Counted from the stretch's first letter, positions 25,157-36,642 are shown. The stretch is DNA of 64,000 nucleotides from Wyeomyia smithii (GCF_029784165.1 NC_073694.1:73489411-73553410), one strand, 5' to 3'. Program-made: numbers and translations. Notes: generated by a model from the sequence alone, not told the origin.

Positions 25157-26371
25157 CATTGCTGAATTTCAATTTCATAACAATATTAGTTGTAAATTTA
25201 ATACCTTCTTGAACAGCCTCGAACATCGAGTTACAGTTCAACAAAACGGACCTTAGCTGCAGCATGGATTGTTGTAGGTATTCAATCTTTTCGGGAGTTG
25301 GATTACCTAAATCAATACTGGCTGACTTTTCAGCATTGTTTGTTACTGTTTGTATTTGAAATATTACCTGAAAGGACACTGGCATATGAACAGCCTGGTG
25401 TTACCTGCTAATGAAAGTGCTGGTGATGCCTGAACAGTACTGAAGGTCTTTTGATTACCCACATTGACAACAGGTTGTTTAGAATTCCTACGTTGTCTAG
25501 AAGCAATAATTTTTGACCTTACAGGACAATTAAAGAAATTAGATTTGTGATTTCCCCCACAATTTACACATTTGAAACTATTAGTGATCTCTTTCACGGG
25601 GCAGATATCTTTCGTGTGACTAGTGTCACCACAAATCATACATTTTGCAGCCACATGGCAGTTTCGAGTTTCATGACCATAGGCTTGACAATGCCGACAT
25701 TGCGTAAGATTATGGATTCCTCCATGTCTCTCGAAATTTTCCCACTTTATTCGCACGTTGAATAAAACACGTGCTTTTTCCAAACATTTTAAATTATGTA
25801 CTTTGGTATGATCAAAATGTACTAAGTAATTTTCCTGGTGTATTCCATTTAGAAAAATTTTGGTATTTGCCTTTCGTTTCATCAAAATTACTTGGTTGGG
25901 GGCAAAACCAAGTGATTCTGACAAACAATCTTTGATTTCATCAATACTTTGATCATTTGAGAGACCTTTCAACACAGCCTCAAACGGTCTCTCGTTTTTG
26001 GCATCGAAAGAGTAAAATTTATACATCTTTTCAGTCAAATACTGTGAAAGATGTTTATGGCCATCAAAAGATTCGGCCAAAATACGAATTTCGCCTTAGC
26101 GACCAATTTGAAAATTAACTTTCACATTCGATAGAAATGATGAAAGTTCTGATCGAAATGCTTTAAAGTTTGCTACAAATACCACAATAGGTGGAACTTT
26201 AACCTTCTTCATAACGGCTTTATGCCCAGTACGAGAAGTTTGGATTTCTTGATCCCCAACGGAAGAAAGAATATCATACCTGTTAGTCGAAATTTCAGTG
26301 TCACTTGAAGGAGATGCCTCACGTTTCCTTGATGCCGCATCAAAGCGAGCTTTTTTATTTTTTCCAGGCAT
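25148..26371 (-). pseudogene. Juan-like ORF1 (gag, nucleic-acid-binding)
   Basis: The start ATG is at 26371 with a basic N-terminus (MPGKNKKARF). After about 90 residues a TAA codon (26096-26098) interrupts the frame, which continues as GEIRILAESFDGHK. The C-terminal half has three cysteine knuckles in a row: CRHCQAYGHETRNC, CMICGDTSHTKDIC and CVNCGGNHKSNFFNC (about 25555-25700). A frameshift near 25385 separates the C-terminal tail, which ends KFSNDFK. ORF1 stops at TAA with ORF2's candidate ATG overlapping it ('aatgattttaaataa'). Such proteins bind element RNA to form the transposition particle. It cannot be translated intact. Confidence 0.87.
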
Positions 26372-26485
26372 AACTGGACAACTTCACTACACTTTCACTT
26401 CACTATAGAATTTAAGTAGAAATATTTCAAACCAAAATCATTCACTAAACACTCGTTAACTTTAAAAACAAATTTATTACTTTGC

Positions 26486-26526
26486 CTTTCAACAGGTAGA
26501 CTTTTAAAAAGATTGCCTGTTGAAAG
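26486..26526. promoter_or_regulatory. perfect 11-bp hairpin in Juan-like 5' UTR
   Basis: 'ctttcaacagg' at 26486-26496 pairs perfectly with 'cctgttgaaag' at 26516-26526 around a 19-nt A/T-rich loop. It lies about 115 nt upstream of the ORF1 ATG in the element's transcript. Its function is unknown; internal promoter or RNA-structure roles are possible. Confidence 0.6.
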
Positions 26527-26635
26527 CGAAAAACAAAATTTTAATATCTCTCGGTAGTCTAAGACTTAGCCTCGAGCTGTTGGTAAAATGCGACCGTACT
26601 GTAGGACAGTTCAAGTCGATCTGACCGCTCGATAT

Positions 26636-28022
26636 TTATATTCTTCTTTTACACTATCTCTCAAAATGTGAGGTAAAAACTACAAACGCACATCACGTAT
26701 TGTACCATAAAAGAGTTTTTGAGAACCACACAAACCAACTTCAAACCAGATTTCAGGGAAGGTCTATCACAATAAAGTGCGTTTTGTATGTTTACAAATT
26801 GAAATAATAGCCAGTAATTTGTAGAGAATAAACACCAACTAACAGTAATCATCATCTCAAATAATTCGTTCGACATAGAAAACCATTTCAACCATTCCAG
26901 CTCCATCATCCTTTGGCGAATAGTATGCAATAGCATATCCCTCCTATCCCAGTGCATTGCGTTCCATGAACTGACTGCCAAGTGGAGTGCTGTGCAAATA
27001 GTAAAACCCGCACATCACTACGCTTACTCCGTTCATTCGGTGAAATCGGCAAGCAATGCACTTTTGAAGCGAGGGCGTTGCAATTTCGGTTGTATCGAAC
27101 ATCGTCATCGCGAATCACACGCCGAAAGGGGTGCCATTGTGGCAGATCCTAGCTGGCGCAATCCACAGGATCATCGCCGCGGTTTATGCGTCGTCAGCGT
27201 AAAGCCACCCTCCTCCGACAAACGTCGCCCGCCGGTGCAACAGCACTCATAACAACCAGACGATTTCGGGCCATACCGTACATATTTGCAATGTCGATGC
27301 AACAGGCCGTTGCAGAGAGAGGACGGATATCGATATGATGGCAAAAATTGACAACCGAAAGAACTCGTGGGAAAACGTATTGTTTGTGGGGAATTTGTGG
27401 TTTGCACGATTTTGGCGATGTTTGCACGTTTTCAGCAAGCCGGATTTTCATTGCCGAGAGGAAATGACATATTGCCTGTTGTTGCGATACTTGCCGATGC
27501 AGCAATTTGGGATTCCAGCAATGACGTGCAACAATTAGCGCAGTCAAAGTTGTAAGTGTGGACAGTTGAACGAGTGAAGCTTTGCAGTGTAGTTAACAAA
27601 ATTGCGCATATAAATAGTACTGCACGTTTGTTATCGAGAATCCCATGCGGTCTGTCCATCATCTCAGCCATGAGAATTTGATCCATCAATTAATATATTT
27701 TTTAAATTGCCAAAATGATAAAAATATCACACACATACAGTGAAATCCACTGAAATGCGACTAGATCTAATATATGAAAGATGCAATGTTATTGACGGTT
27801 TCTACTGACCGGGTTCGGATTTTTAGTTGATTGTTTCATTGCAAAATTATAGTCGTATATGTACGGGCACTGTGCTAAATATTGTCGGAGTACAAAACAA
27901 GCATCGAATGGATCATTTACGGTTTCTAATATATAAAAGTGGAATTCCGTAACGCAGTTGATCTTATTGATCTTGCTCTCTTCGTTTCTGAGGTATGCAT
28001 TTTATCATTTCAAATCGTTTTA
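26636..28022. other. no recognised gene
   Basis: The 27000-27600 part is GC-richer, with open frames on both strands, but none shows a recognised domain or convincing splice sites. It may be unique host DNA. I see no promoter, RNA gene or repeat boundary. Confidence 0.35.
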
Positions 28023-28180
28023 AACAGAGCCTGACAAAGTCATTTTCAATTGAAAATTATCAGGTTATAGTGACGCTTTGACCCGCCGCTTTTGTATCAT
28101 TCTCAAGCTCTTGCTACTACTCGGAAGCTCTTGCTTTGGTTTTGACAACTGAAGGGTTAGAAAATGATACAAATGCGTTT

Positions 28181-31100
28181 TTTTTTCTTCATCTATAGTT
28201 CATTTGACACGGCACAAATACAATTCAATGTTTAACGGCGCCAATTATATCTGGTAGCTTACTTTCTAAAGTATCTTAATAACTAAAAGCAAATTTTTTA
28301 TCCTCGCTGCCGACTACGAGCTGAAACTAAATCTAACTCAAAGCTAGAATATTTTGCATTAAGAGCACAGGTTTGCTGTTTGATGGTTTTCATTGCCAAA
28401 GGTAAGCAGCATATTAAATTTGTTCCGCTGCTGGGCCAAGATATTACGGACTGGCATATCTGGTTGTTTCCATCGGGCCTTGAGAGTATCGTGCGGGTCT
28501 GATTGCTGTTTCGGATCCGGGGTCTTAACGTGTTCTTGTCGTTTGGTTGGATGTAGGCGGAAGGGGATAGGACTAAACTGGGGCGTGGATGGATTTCAGG
28601 AAAACGTATATAAGGGACATGTAGGATAGGTCACGGCTCGCCAAGACATCACGAACAGGAACAGCCGGCTGCCTACCTTCGGCCTGAGTGAAGCTATTAA
28701 TTTAGACCTGGCGTCACGGTGTACAGGGCATGACCAAACAACGTGCTCTATGTCGTGATAACCTTCACCACAGGCACAGATACCACTTTCCCCGAGCCCA
28801 ACACGACGGAGATGCGCGTCAAATCTATAGTGATTGGACATAAGCCGGGACATCACGCAAATGAAATCCCGACCTACATCCAACCCCTTGAACCACGGGT
28901 TTGTCGACACCTTGGGGATTATGGAATGTAACCACCTTCCCAGTTCCCCTCTGGTCCAAGAATTTTGCCAACTGATGATCGTATTCTGACGTACAAATGA
29001 GAAAAATTCATTAAAGGCAATTGGTCTTTCATAAATATCACCATTTGTTGCGCCCACCTTAGCCAAAGAGTCCGCTTTCTCATTACCCGGTATCGAGCAG
29101 TGAGAAGGGACCCACGCTAAGGTAATCTGAGTAGATTTTTCGGATAAAGCACTCAGATTTTCCCGTATTTTCCCCAGGAAATACGGAGAGTGCTTAACAT
29201 CTTTCATCGATCGGAGAGCCTCAATGGAACTGAGACTGTCCGTAAAGATGAAATAATGGTCCGTGGGCATTTTTTCGATAATCCCTAGGGTGTACTGAAT
29301 TGCAGCTAATCCTGCGACGTAAACAGAAGCAGGATTATCGAGCTTATGGGAGACGGTTAAATTGTTATTGAAGATACCGAAGCCAGTGGACCCATCAAGA
29401 AGTGATCCGTCAGTGTAGAACATATTGTTGCAGTTGATGTTTCGATATTTATTGGAAAAAATTTTAGGGATCTGCTGCACGCGTAAATGATCCGGGATTC
29501 CACGAGTTTCTTCTATCATGGATGTATAGAAAAACACAGTAGAATCAGAAGTATTTGATAAGTCGACACGATTTGGAATATTCGAAGAAGGGTTAATATT
29601 TTGGGACATGTGATTGAAATACAATGTCATAAAACGGGTTTGAGAATTAAGTTCGATTAACCTTTCAAAATTTTCAATCACGGGATGGTTCAAGACCTCA
29701 CATTTGATTAGAATACGAGAAGACAGGCTCCAGAAGCGGTTTTTCAATGGTAGTACTCCAGCTAAGATCTCCAAACTCATCGTATGGGTCAATTGCATGC
29801 AACCCAAGGCGATACGCAAACAACGATATTGTATTCGCTCCAGTTTGATCAAATGTGTGTTTGCTGCGGAGCGGAAGTAGAAACACCCGTACTCAATAAC
29901 AGACAGTATCGTTGTTTGGTAAAGCCTTATAAGGTCTCCTGGGTGGGCTCCCCACCATTTTCCGGTTATTGTACGAAGAAAATTCACTCTTTGTTGACAT
30001 TTTTTCATCAGATACCTCACGTGACAACCCCAGGTGCTTTTAGAGTCGAACCAGACACCAAGATATTTGTGTACCAAAACCTGAGAAATCGTTTTACCCA
30101 TTAGTTGTGTTTGAAGCTGAGCAGGTTCATGCTTCCTAGAAAAAACTACTATCTCAGTCTTCTCCGGAGAGAATTCGATACCTAGCTGTAAAGCCCAAGC
30201 AGACAAATTGTCCAAGGTATCTTGCAATGGTCCTTGCAAATCGGCAGCTTTGGCTCCTGTAACAGAGATTACACTGTCGTCTGCAAGTTGTCTCATCGTG
30301 CATGAATTTGCCAGACATTCGTCGATGTCATTTACATAAAAGTTGTAAAGAAGGGGGCTTAAACATGAGCCTTGGGGAAGACCCATGTAGCTAATGCGAA
30401 AAGTTGCCAAATCGCCGTGCGTAAAATGCATGTGCTTTTCGGACAACAAATTGTGCAAAAAATTGTTCAAAATTGGAGAAAATCCTTGTCGGTGAAGTTT
30501 ACCCGAAAGAATGTCAATAGAAACGGAATCAAAAGCCCCCTTAATGTCCAAGAACGCAGACGCCATTTGTTCTTTGCGAGCATACGCCAGCTGAATATCT
30601 GTTGAAAGCAACGCAAGACAATCATTCGTCCCTTTGGCACGGCGGAAGCCAAATTGAGTATCTGATAGTAGACCATTTGATTCGACCCAATGGTCTAAAC
30701 GACGGAGTATCATTTTTTCCATCAATTTCCGGATACAGGATAGCATTGCAATCGACCTATAAGAGTTGTGATCAGAAGCTGGTTTCCCTGGTTTTTGGAT
30801 GGCGATCACCTTCACTTGCCTCCAATCCTGCGGTACAATGTTTTGCTCCAGGAACTTATTGAACAAGTTCAACAAGCGCCTCTTGGCATTGCCGGGTAGA
30901 TTCTTCAACAAGTTGAATTTGATTCTATCCAACCCAGGCGCGTTATTGTTACAGGACAGGAGGGCAACTGAAAATTCTGCCATCGTAAAAGGTGATTCTA
31001 TCGCGTCGTGGCCCGGAGACGCATCGCAAACAATGTTTTGCTCAGGAACAGAGTCCGGACATACTTTCCTGGCAAAATCAAATATCCACCGACTTGGAGA

Positions 31101-32290
31101 CTCCTCGCTTTCGTTGACCGTTACGCGATTCCGCATTCTTCGGGCTGTGTTCCAAAGAGTGCTCATCGATGTCTCCCTCGACGCCTCGTTCACGAACCGA
31201 CGCCAATATCCGCGTTTCTTTGCTTTAGCCAGGCTTGTAAGCTTGGTATTAAGCTCCGAATACCGTATATAGTCGTCGGGTATACCTCCCTTCTGGTAGG
31301 CCTTAAACGCGTCGGATCTTTGCGCGTAGACATCGGAGCACTCTTGGTCCCACCACGGAGTGGGAGGCCGTTCTTTGATCGTTACGCCGGGATATTTCTC
31401 CGTTTGGGCTTGCAACGCGGCGTCGAGAATCAAACCCGCGAGGAGGTTGTATTCTTCAAGTGGTGGATGATGTTGAATCGACTCGACCGCCTTTGAAATC
31501 ATTTCCTCGTATAACTTCCAATCGACATTCCGTGTGAGGTCATACGGAATGTCAATTGGTCGCATGCGAGTTGACCCGTTATTAATTGAAATAAGAATAG
31601 GCAAATGGTCGCTACCGTGAGGATCGAGGATTACCTTCCATGTGCAATCCAACCGTAGCGACGTCGAACATAAGGATAGATCCAAAGCGCTTGGGCGCGC
31701 TGGAGGTTTCGGGATACGTGTCATTTCACCGTTGTTTAAAATAGTCATGTCGAAGTCATCGCAAAGGTTATAGATTCAAGAGGAGCGGTTATCATTGTAT
31801 AGGGAACCCCAAGCCACGCCATGAGAGTTGAAGTCTCCCAAAATCGAACGTGGCGAGGGAAGAAGTTCTATTAAATCAAAGAGCAACCGTTGCCCAACCT
31901 GTGCTCTGGGAGGAATATATATTGAGGCAATACAAAGCTCTTTACCTTGTATTGTCATTTGACATGCGACATCTTCGATGCCTGGAATCGAGGGGAGGTT
32001 AATACGATAGAAAGAATAGCACTTTTTAATCCCTAAAAGTACTCCTCCATATGGGGTGTCTCGATCAAGGCGAATAATATTAAAATCATGGAAGTTGAGA
32101 TCAACATTTGAAGTAAGCCAAGTTTCACAAAGGGAAAATGCATCGCATTTGTTTTTATTTATCAAAACTTTAAATGAATCAATTTTTGGTAAAATACTTC
32201 TACAATTCCACTGTAAGACAGAGATAGAATCCTTCATATACGCAGTTGAATTAGGCATCGAAGGATACAATCGCTGCAAGGAGGGGCCAT
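28181..32290 (-). mobile_element. I-clade-like non-LTR retrotransposon, copy 2 (well preserved)
   Basis: Same family as 3131-7241, inverted. The A-tail (T-run on the plus strand, about 28178-28187) is followed by the 3' UTR and ORF2. The 5' end, read on the plus strand, is 'gaggggccat' at 32281-32290, the same base as copy 1. A 14-bp repeat, 'atacaaatgcgttt', lies at 28167-28180 and 32321-32334. The 30 bp between 32291 and 32320 resemble the left flank ('caactg', 'aaaatgat'), so the real TSD may be longer and degenerate. No ORF1. Only one stop codon is seen in ORF2. Confidence 0.93.
28596..32258 (-). pseudogene. near-intact ORF2 (endonuclease, RT, RNase H) of I-like copy 2
   Basis: From ATG 32258 (or 32237) to the stop at 28596 there are about 1,220 codons in one frame, broken only by TGA at 31776-31778. 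The endonuclease motifs LQWNCRS, SLCETWLTS, ILGDFNSHG and GSDHLPI are present. RT has AFLDIKGAFDSVS (A), GLPQGSCLSPLL (B) and LADDSVIS (C). RNase H has FYTDGS, FTDSLSS and GNEKADSLAK, but the usual catalytic Glu is Gly (VAGLAAIQ, codon 29310-29312), whereas copy 1 has Glu. A CACGEGYHDIEHVVWSCP motif is near the C-terminus. One stop codon plus a damaged RNase H site make this copy defective, but it is the best template of its family here. Confidence 0.92.
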
Positions 32291-32334
32291 TGGGCAGTCA
32301 ACTGCTTCAAAAATGATCTAATACAAATGCGTTT

Positions 32335-33019
32335 GAATTGAAAGAAAAGATTATCACCGTTACTCTCACATGACAATTCTCAATTGAAAATGACAATTAG
32401 CACTAACGGAGACAAGAGGCTTCCATACATACTTCGCGCAAATATATATGGAAGAGAGAGAAAAGAAAATCGTGACTATATGAAACGGAGGACACCAAAA
32501 CAAGTTTCACAATCCGAAGTGGTTTCGCAGCGTCAGTGATCAAGAGCGGAAAAAAATCTGAAATATTGATCGGAACTTGCGTGACGCATTTATTGGATGC
32601 CATTGCCGTTTAAACTGCAGCTTGCGGTATTAGAAAACTATCATCAAACGACGCGATGCGGTGCTAGTTTCAATTGAGACGCTAAAGGAAATGAAAGTGT
32701 CTCTCTCTCCGTCACTCCCTCCGTCAATTGAAGTAGTCAACAGTTTCATTTGAAACGATCCGATGAACAACAGACGGGAAAAAGAGAAAGAATTGATTCG
32801 ATGACAGCAGCCGGAAGGATTCAAGTGAAAATGAAACTTTTAGAATCGAAATGACAGCGCAAAATAATCAGTTTCATTGTTCTGTTTCGAAATTGTTGAG
32901 CCCTGGTTTTAAATAGAAAAACCAATCTGTGACTTGCTGACTTGTTGAAGGAATATGTTTAGAAAAAATTAGAGTTTTATGAATACTAAAAATTGTAATA
33001 TCATTCACGAAAACCCAAA
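32335..33019. other. right part of the tentative MITE, otherwise unassigned
   Basis: No coding motif. The stretch up to about 32908 is probably the right half of the MITE interrupted by I-like copy 2. The rest, to 33019, shows nothing I can name. Confidence 0.35.
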
Positions 33020-33329
33020 TTTATCCACCTAGTGGTGAGACCCAGCCTTTCTCATTCGAACTTATTATTTGTTCAAATAGAATTACACAACACTCCCATT
33101 TAAAAAATACACCTTGAAAATTTCTGCTGGACTATAACGAGCATTCAAAACCTAACATTCACACACATATGGGCATTAACACTTACACATGCAAATACCA
33201 TGAAATAAATATGCTTCAAATACATCACGCGAAAAATCCACTGCCGACTTATTCTATTGCTCATCCCTAAATATTGTTTATGGGACTGAAAGGAATGTCT
33301 CATCACACACAGAAGAGTCAGCTGACGCT

Positions 33330-33625
33330 GATAACCAGCGTTGCCAGGTATCCAGATTTAGCTTGATTATCCAGATTTTTGAACATGTATCCAGGTAGAC
33401 AGATTTGATGTCCAATTATCCAGATTTTTCATGAATGATCCAGATTTTATCCAGATTTTATTTTCTCTGTTCCGCAAAAAGGTCATCACTTCAAATATGG
33501 CGCGAAATTTTACAATTATGTCACCTCAAATTTTACGTACCCCAAGACTTTTATCCGAAGAATTTACCTTTCACCCCACGAAATGACTTCCAGATTTTTA
33601 TGCCTTTTCCAGATTTAAAAAAAAA
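33330..33625. repeat. cluster of 'atccagattt' words
   Basis: At least six occurrences of 'atccagattt' or 'ccagattttt' between 33348 and 33615 suggest a decayed short tandem repeat or the end of an element. Otherwise the stretch is featureless. Confidence 0.4.
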
Positions 33626-33874
33626 TGACCTGGCAACGCTGCTGATAACTCTTATAGACCTGTGTGATCGAAACCAAAGCCAGTCTGAGTCATGCCTGCG
33701 AGTGCTACACACCAACGGAAGGTGCTCCGTATGGCTAATTTTTTTCGAATTAATTTCTATCTTCAACAACGGCTTTTACCCGTTAACCTTCAAGTTTATT
33801 AAAGGCAGACAGTGTGTGCAGCCGAAAAAGCGACAAATAAGCGAACTGAAAATATGATACAGATTTGGAAAAAC

Positions 33875-33935
33875 ATACCGCATCCAGACGGGACTTGAAC
33901 CCGCAGTCTCCCTGACTACTTCCCTGGTTGCCGGA
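33875..33935 (-). repeat. tRNA-like SINE remnant with B box
   Basis: The minus strand reads 'tgcgggttcaagtcccgtct' around 33887-33906, a good RNA polymerase III B box (GGTTCAAGTCCC), preceded by 'gaagtagtcagggagac'. No complete tRNA cloverleaf is formed, so this is more likely a SINE or tRNA-like repeat fragment than a tRNA gene. Confidence 0.5.
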
Positions 33936-34541
33936 ATGCTTTCTAAAAGGCCAAATTCTGCCTAATCTGGTTATAGTACATCAAATTTGAAAAATGTTGA
34001 GGCCTCATATTTTATCGTTGCTATAGTTTTAAACAGTCTCCGAGCTACTTTTCTTTCCATAACTTTTAAACCACATGCTCAAACATTATAATGGTTTTAA
34101 AGACAAGTTTATTTGGTCCATTGAATCCAACTATGTTCAGATCGGTTGTGTAGTTTTTGTGATACCTAATTAGGTTTTGTGATTTTTTACAATTTAATAC
34201 ATAACGGACAAAGTTAAAATCCTATAACAGTGTAATTAAAAAGGATTTTATTGCGCAACTAGATCTTTTATTTGAGACTAATTTAGTGAAAATCGATCCA
34301 ACCATTCTGAAAAAGCTGAGGGAGCTTAAGCAGTCTTTGGAATATGTTTCTTCTCAAAACGTGATTTCCTTCTTTAAAACATATCTTTTATACATAATTT
34401 TGAACCACATATTCAATCATTAGTTGAGGATTTTCAAGACAGGTCGTTCATTTGGCACCAGTTTTGTTTTAATTGGTTGTTCAGTTTCTAAAATAATGAA
34501 ATTTCGTGATTTTCACATTTTGATACATGGTGCCTAAAAAC

Positions 34542-35068
34542 CAGGCATGTCCAAACCCACCACACCACTTGCGTGCGTGTTTTAGGCGATGCCACGGAGG
34601 GTATTTTCATTGCCCTTCAGTGCTTGTACAAAACGGAAACCCACAGTGTTCTAAATAAAACAGCCCTTCAGAATCTTCGGCAAACACATGCCCGAGTGTT
34701 CCCGAATTCGTGAGCACTCGGAAGCCCGCTTGCTAACAGGTGTTTTCTCAAACGCATCATGTTTACAAAAGTATATATGAAAAAAAAATTGCAGGTGGTT
34801 GTATGCGATGATTACCGTCAAGCTTTCCAATATTATACCATTGTCGATCTCGTCGTGGCGATCAATGTTTGTGTGTTCCCCGAAACTGCGAGCCCTCAGT
34901 TGCCTCATGTGCCGAAGTTAAAAAACCCTCGGCTCGCATGCTCACGAATGGCTCTTCAGTGTTTTGTCTTTAGCTAGCGACGGAGGGTAATACGAATAGC
35001 CCTGCGAGGTGTGTTTGTTAGCAGATGGGCCCCTCGCGCTTTGGTGTGCTGTGTTTTCCCCATGCCTG
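34542..35068. mobile_element. 527-bp non-coding TIR element, hAT-like
   Basis: Ends 'caggcatg' (34542) and 'catgcctg' (35068) are perfect inverted repeats, flanked by the direct repeat 'cctaaaaac' at 34533-34541 and 35069-35077. An 8-9 bp TSD with CAGG ends fits the hAT superfamily. Open frames inside are short and show no transposase motif, so it is a non-autonomous element. It sits inside the monomer repeat region. Confidence 0.8.
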
Positions 35069-35611
35069 CCTAAAAACTAAAAATCCGATTACAATGAAGT
35101 TCAATAGGGTGTTATGAGGCTACTAGACCTTCCATTTTCAACTAATTTCGTGAAAACTGGTTTAGCCATTTCTGAGAAAAGTAAGTGAGTTTAAGCAGTC
35201 TTTGGTATATGCTTTGCTCTCATAACGTGATTTGACATTTTTATAAATAACGGACAAAGTTACAAACCTATTGCAATAAAATTCAATAGCAACCTATGGG
35301 ACAACTAGGCCTTTCATTCGAGACTGATTTTGTGAAAATCGGTCCAGCCATCTATGAGAAAAGTGAGTAAGTATAAACAGCCTCTGGAAAACATTTTTTC
35401 ACATAACTTTTGAACCATATGTCTACTCTTTATGAAATTTATAAGTTAAGAGTTCTGGAGATAGCCCGTTCATTTGACATCAGTTTTGATAAAATCGGTT
35501 GTGTAGTTTCTGAGATATTGATGTTTCATGATTTTTACATTTTGATACATAACCTCTAAACCAAAAATCCGACTACAATGAAATTCAATAGCAACCTATG
35601 GAGTAACTACA

Positions 35612-35735
35612 CTAGCAATGGGCAAGATCGATCCGATTTTTGTAAAATCGATCTTTTCTAGTCGATTCATCGATTTTTTGGATCGATTTCTCTGCGCGCG
35701 ATCTTCTGCTGAATCGATCCTTTGGATGGTAAGAT
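35612..35735. repeat. 'atcgat'-rich block
   Basis: Many 'atcgat' words ('gatcgatcc', 'aaatcgatc', 'catcgattttttggatcgat') crowd into about 120 bp. A similar block lies at 37068-37180, and both flank the stretch containing two MITEs. They may be the two ends of one inserted element (about 35612-37172). The function is unknown. Confidence 0.4.
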
Positions 35736-36205
35736 CGTTTTTCTGCCTGAAAAATAAATGTGTGCAAAACGGATTGAAAACAATAGTGATTGCATTTATT
35801 GTTGCTAACGTAATCTGCGGCCGAATTCCGAGAACACTTTTCTTTGAAGAGAAAAAAATTTCTTTATTGATAGTATACGAAATTTTTTTCTTCTCTCCGA
35901 AGAAGTGTGTGCTCGGAATTCGGACACTGATCTGAAAAATGTGTCAATTTTTTACCGGGATGTCCCGGGATAAAATTTAATAGACATGAAACCGAGAAAA
36001 ACGCCTTTCAAATGTTTTTGTTGGTTCAAACAATTGTCTACGTCCATAACAACTTTTTTCATGAGTATGTCACCACCCCCATATCCAGCATATCCAGCTT
36101 TTCACGAACGTTAATGGCGTATAGTGCACGCAGCTTATTTTGACGTTTTCTGTAGGCCAGGGAAGCTGAATAACCTTGTCGTCGACCCGTATGAAATTTG
36201 ACTAA

Positions 36206-36375
36206 GGGGCCATCCACATACCACGTGGACAGAATTTTAACGATTTTGACCCCCCCCCCTCCCCCTCCGTGGACAACTGTCCATATAAATTCTAAAAAAA
36301 TTGTATGGACCGTGGACAATAACCAATCCCCCCCCCCCCCCCCCAAAGCTGTCCACGTGGCATGTGGATGGCCCC
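36206..36375. mobile_element. 170-bp MITE, PIF/Harbinger-like
   Basis: Terminal inverted repeats 'ggggccatccacataccacg' and the inverse of 'cgtggcatgtggatggcccc' are flanked by TAA at 36203-36205 and 36376-36378, the 3-bp TSD typical of PIF/Harbinger. Internally it has two C-homopolymer-rich tracts (36250-36268 and 36329-36345) and a partly palindromic 'gtggacaactgtccat'. Confidence 0.85.
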
Positions 36376-36408
36376 TAATACGCATGCGTTGTGAAATATA
36401 TCAAGGAT

Positions 36409-36642
36409 TAGGGGTGGGTGAAAAGGCTCTTTTGCAAGAGCGGCTCTAAACCGACTCATGGTTCACAATGATTCACGAGCGTTGACAGTTCGTGTTGTCT
36501 CAGTAAACTTCGGGTTCGCGCGAACCAAACAGTTCTGGTGCGCCCAAAGAACCGTGGTTCTTTTTCGTGAGCCGTTCGTTCTTTCGCTCTTTCCTAAGAA
36601 CCGGTTCATATGAACGGCTCGTGAGCCGTTCGCCCATCCCTA
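36409..36642. mobile_element. 234-bp hAT-type MITE
   Basis: The left end 'taggggtgggtgaa' (36409) matches the inverted right end 'ttcgcccatcccta' (36642) with two mismatches, the usual hAT-type TAGGGnTGGG terminus. Imperfect 8-bp flanks 'tcaaggat' (36401-36408) and 'gcgaggat' (36643-36650) look like an aged TSD. Inside there are several 'gagccgttcg' and 'gaacggctc' words that pair with each other. Confidence 0.75.

Larger units (their letters stand above)
22304..26622 (-). mobile_element. Juan-like (Jockey clade) retrotransposon, near full length
   Basis: The minus strand has a 5' UTR (about 250 bp), a gag-like ORF1 with three zinc knuckles, an EN/RT ORF2 and a 3' UTR. Imperfect 13-14 bp flanks, 'gacccactcgatat' (22290-22303) and 'gaccgctcgatat' (26623-26635), look like a mutated TSD and set the ends. 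The 3' end reads 'actccccc' without a clear poly(A). ORF order, CCHC pattern and the GVPQGS / DDTSIS RT type match mosquito Juan/Jockey elements. A 5'-truncated relative in the other orientation lies at 52346-56040. Confidence 0.88.
28023..32908. mobile_element. older MITE-like element split by I-like copy 2 (tentative)
   Basis: 'tttaaacagagcctgacaa' at 28018-28036 and the reverse complement of the sequence ending 'gttgagccctggttttaaa' at about 32890-32913 resemble each other, and TTTAAA flanks both ends. 'tcaattgaaaat' words occur just inside on both sides (28046, 32381). This suggests a 750-bp element into which the I-like copy inserted. The match is imperfect. Confidence 0.35.

Noticed and set aside
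27000..27600. Host gene in the GC-richer stretch
   Set aside because: Overlapping frames of similar length on both strands, no domain and no convincing splice sites.
30799..31272. 157-residue plus-strand ORF opposite the I-like RT (mirrored at 4149-4622)
   Set aside because: Conserved only because it is the antisense shadow of ORF2 in both copies; no independent motif.
33330..33625. CRISPR-like array from repeated 'atccagattt' words
   Set aside because: Spacing is irregular, the words are only about 10 bp and the genome is that of an insect.
33885..33910. Possible tRNA gene (B box 'ggttcaagtcccg')
   Set aside because: No A box at the right distance and no acceptor stem.
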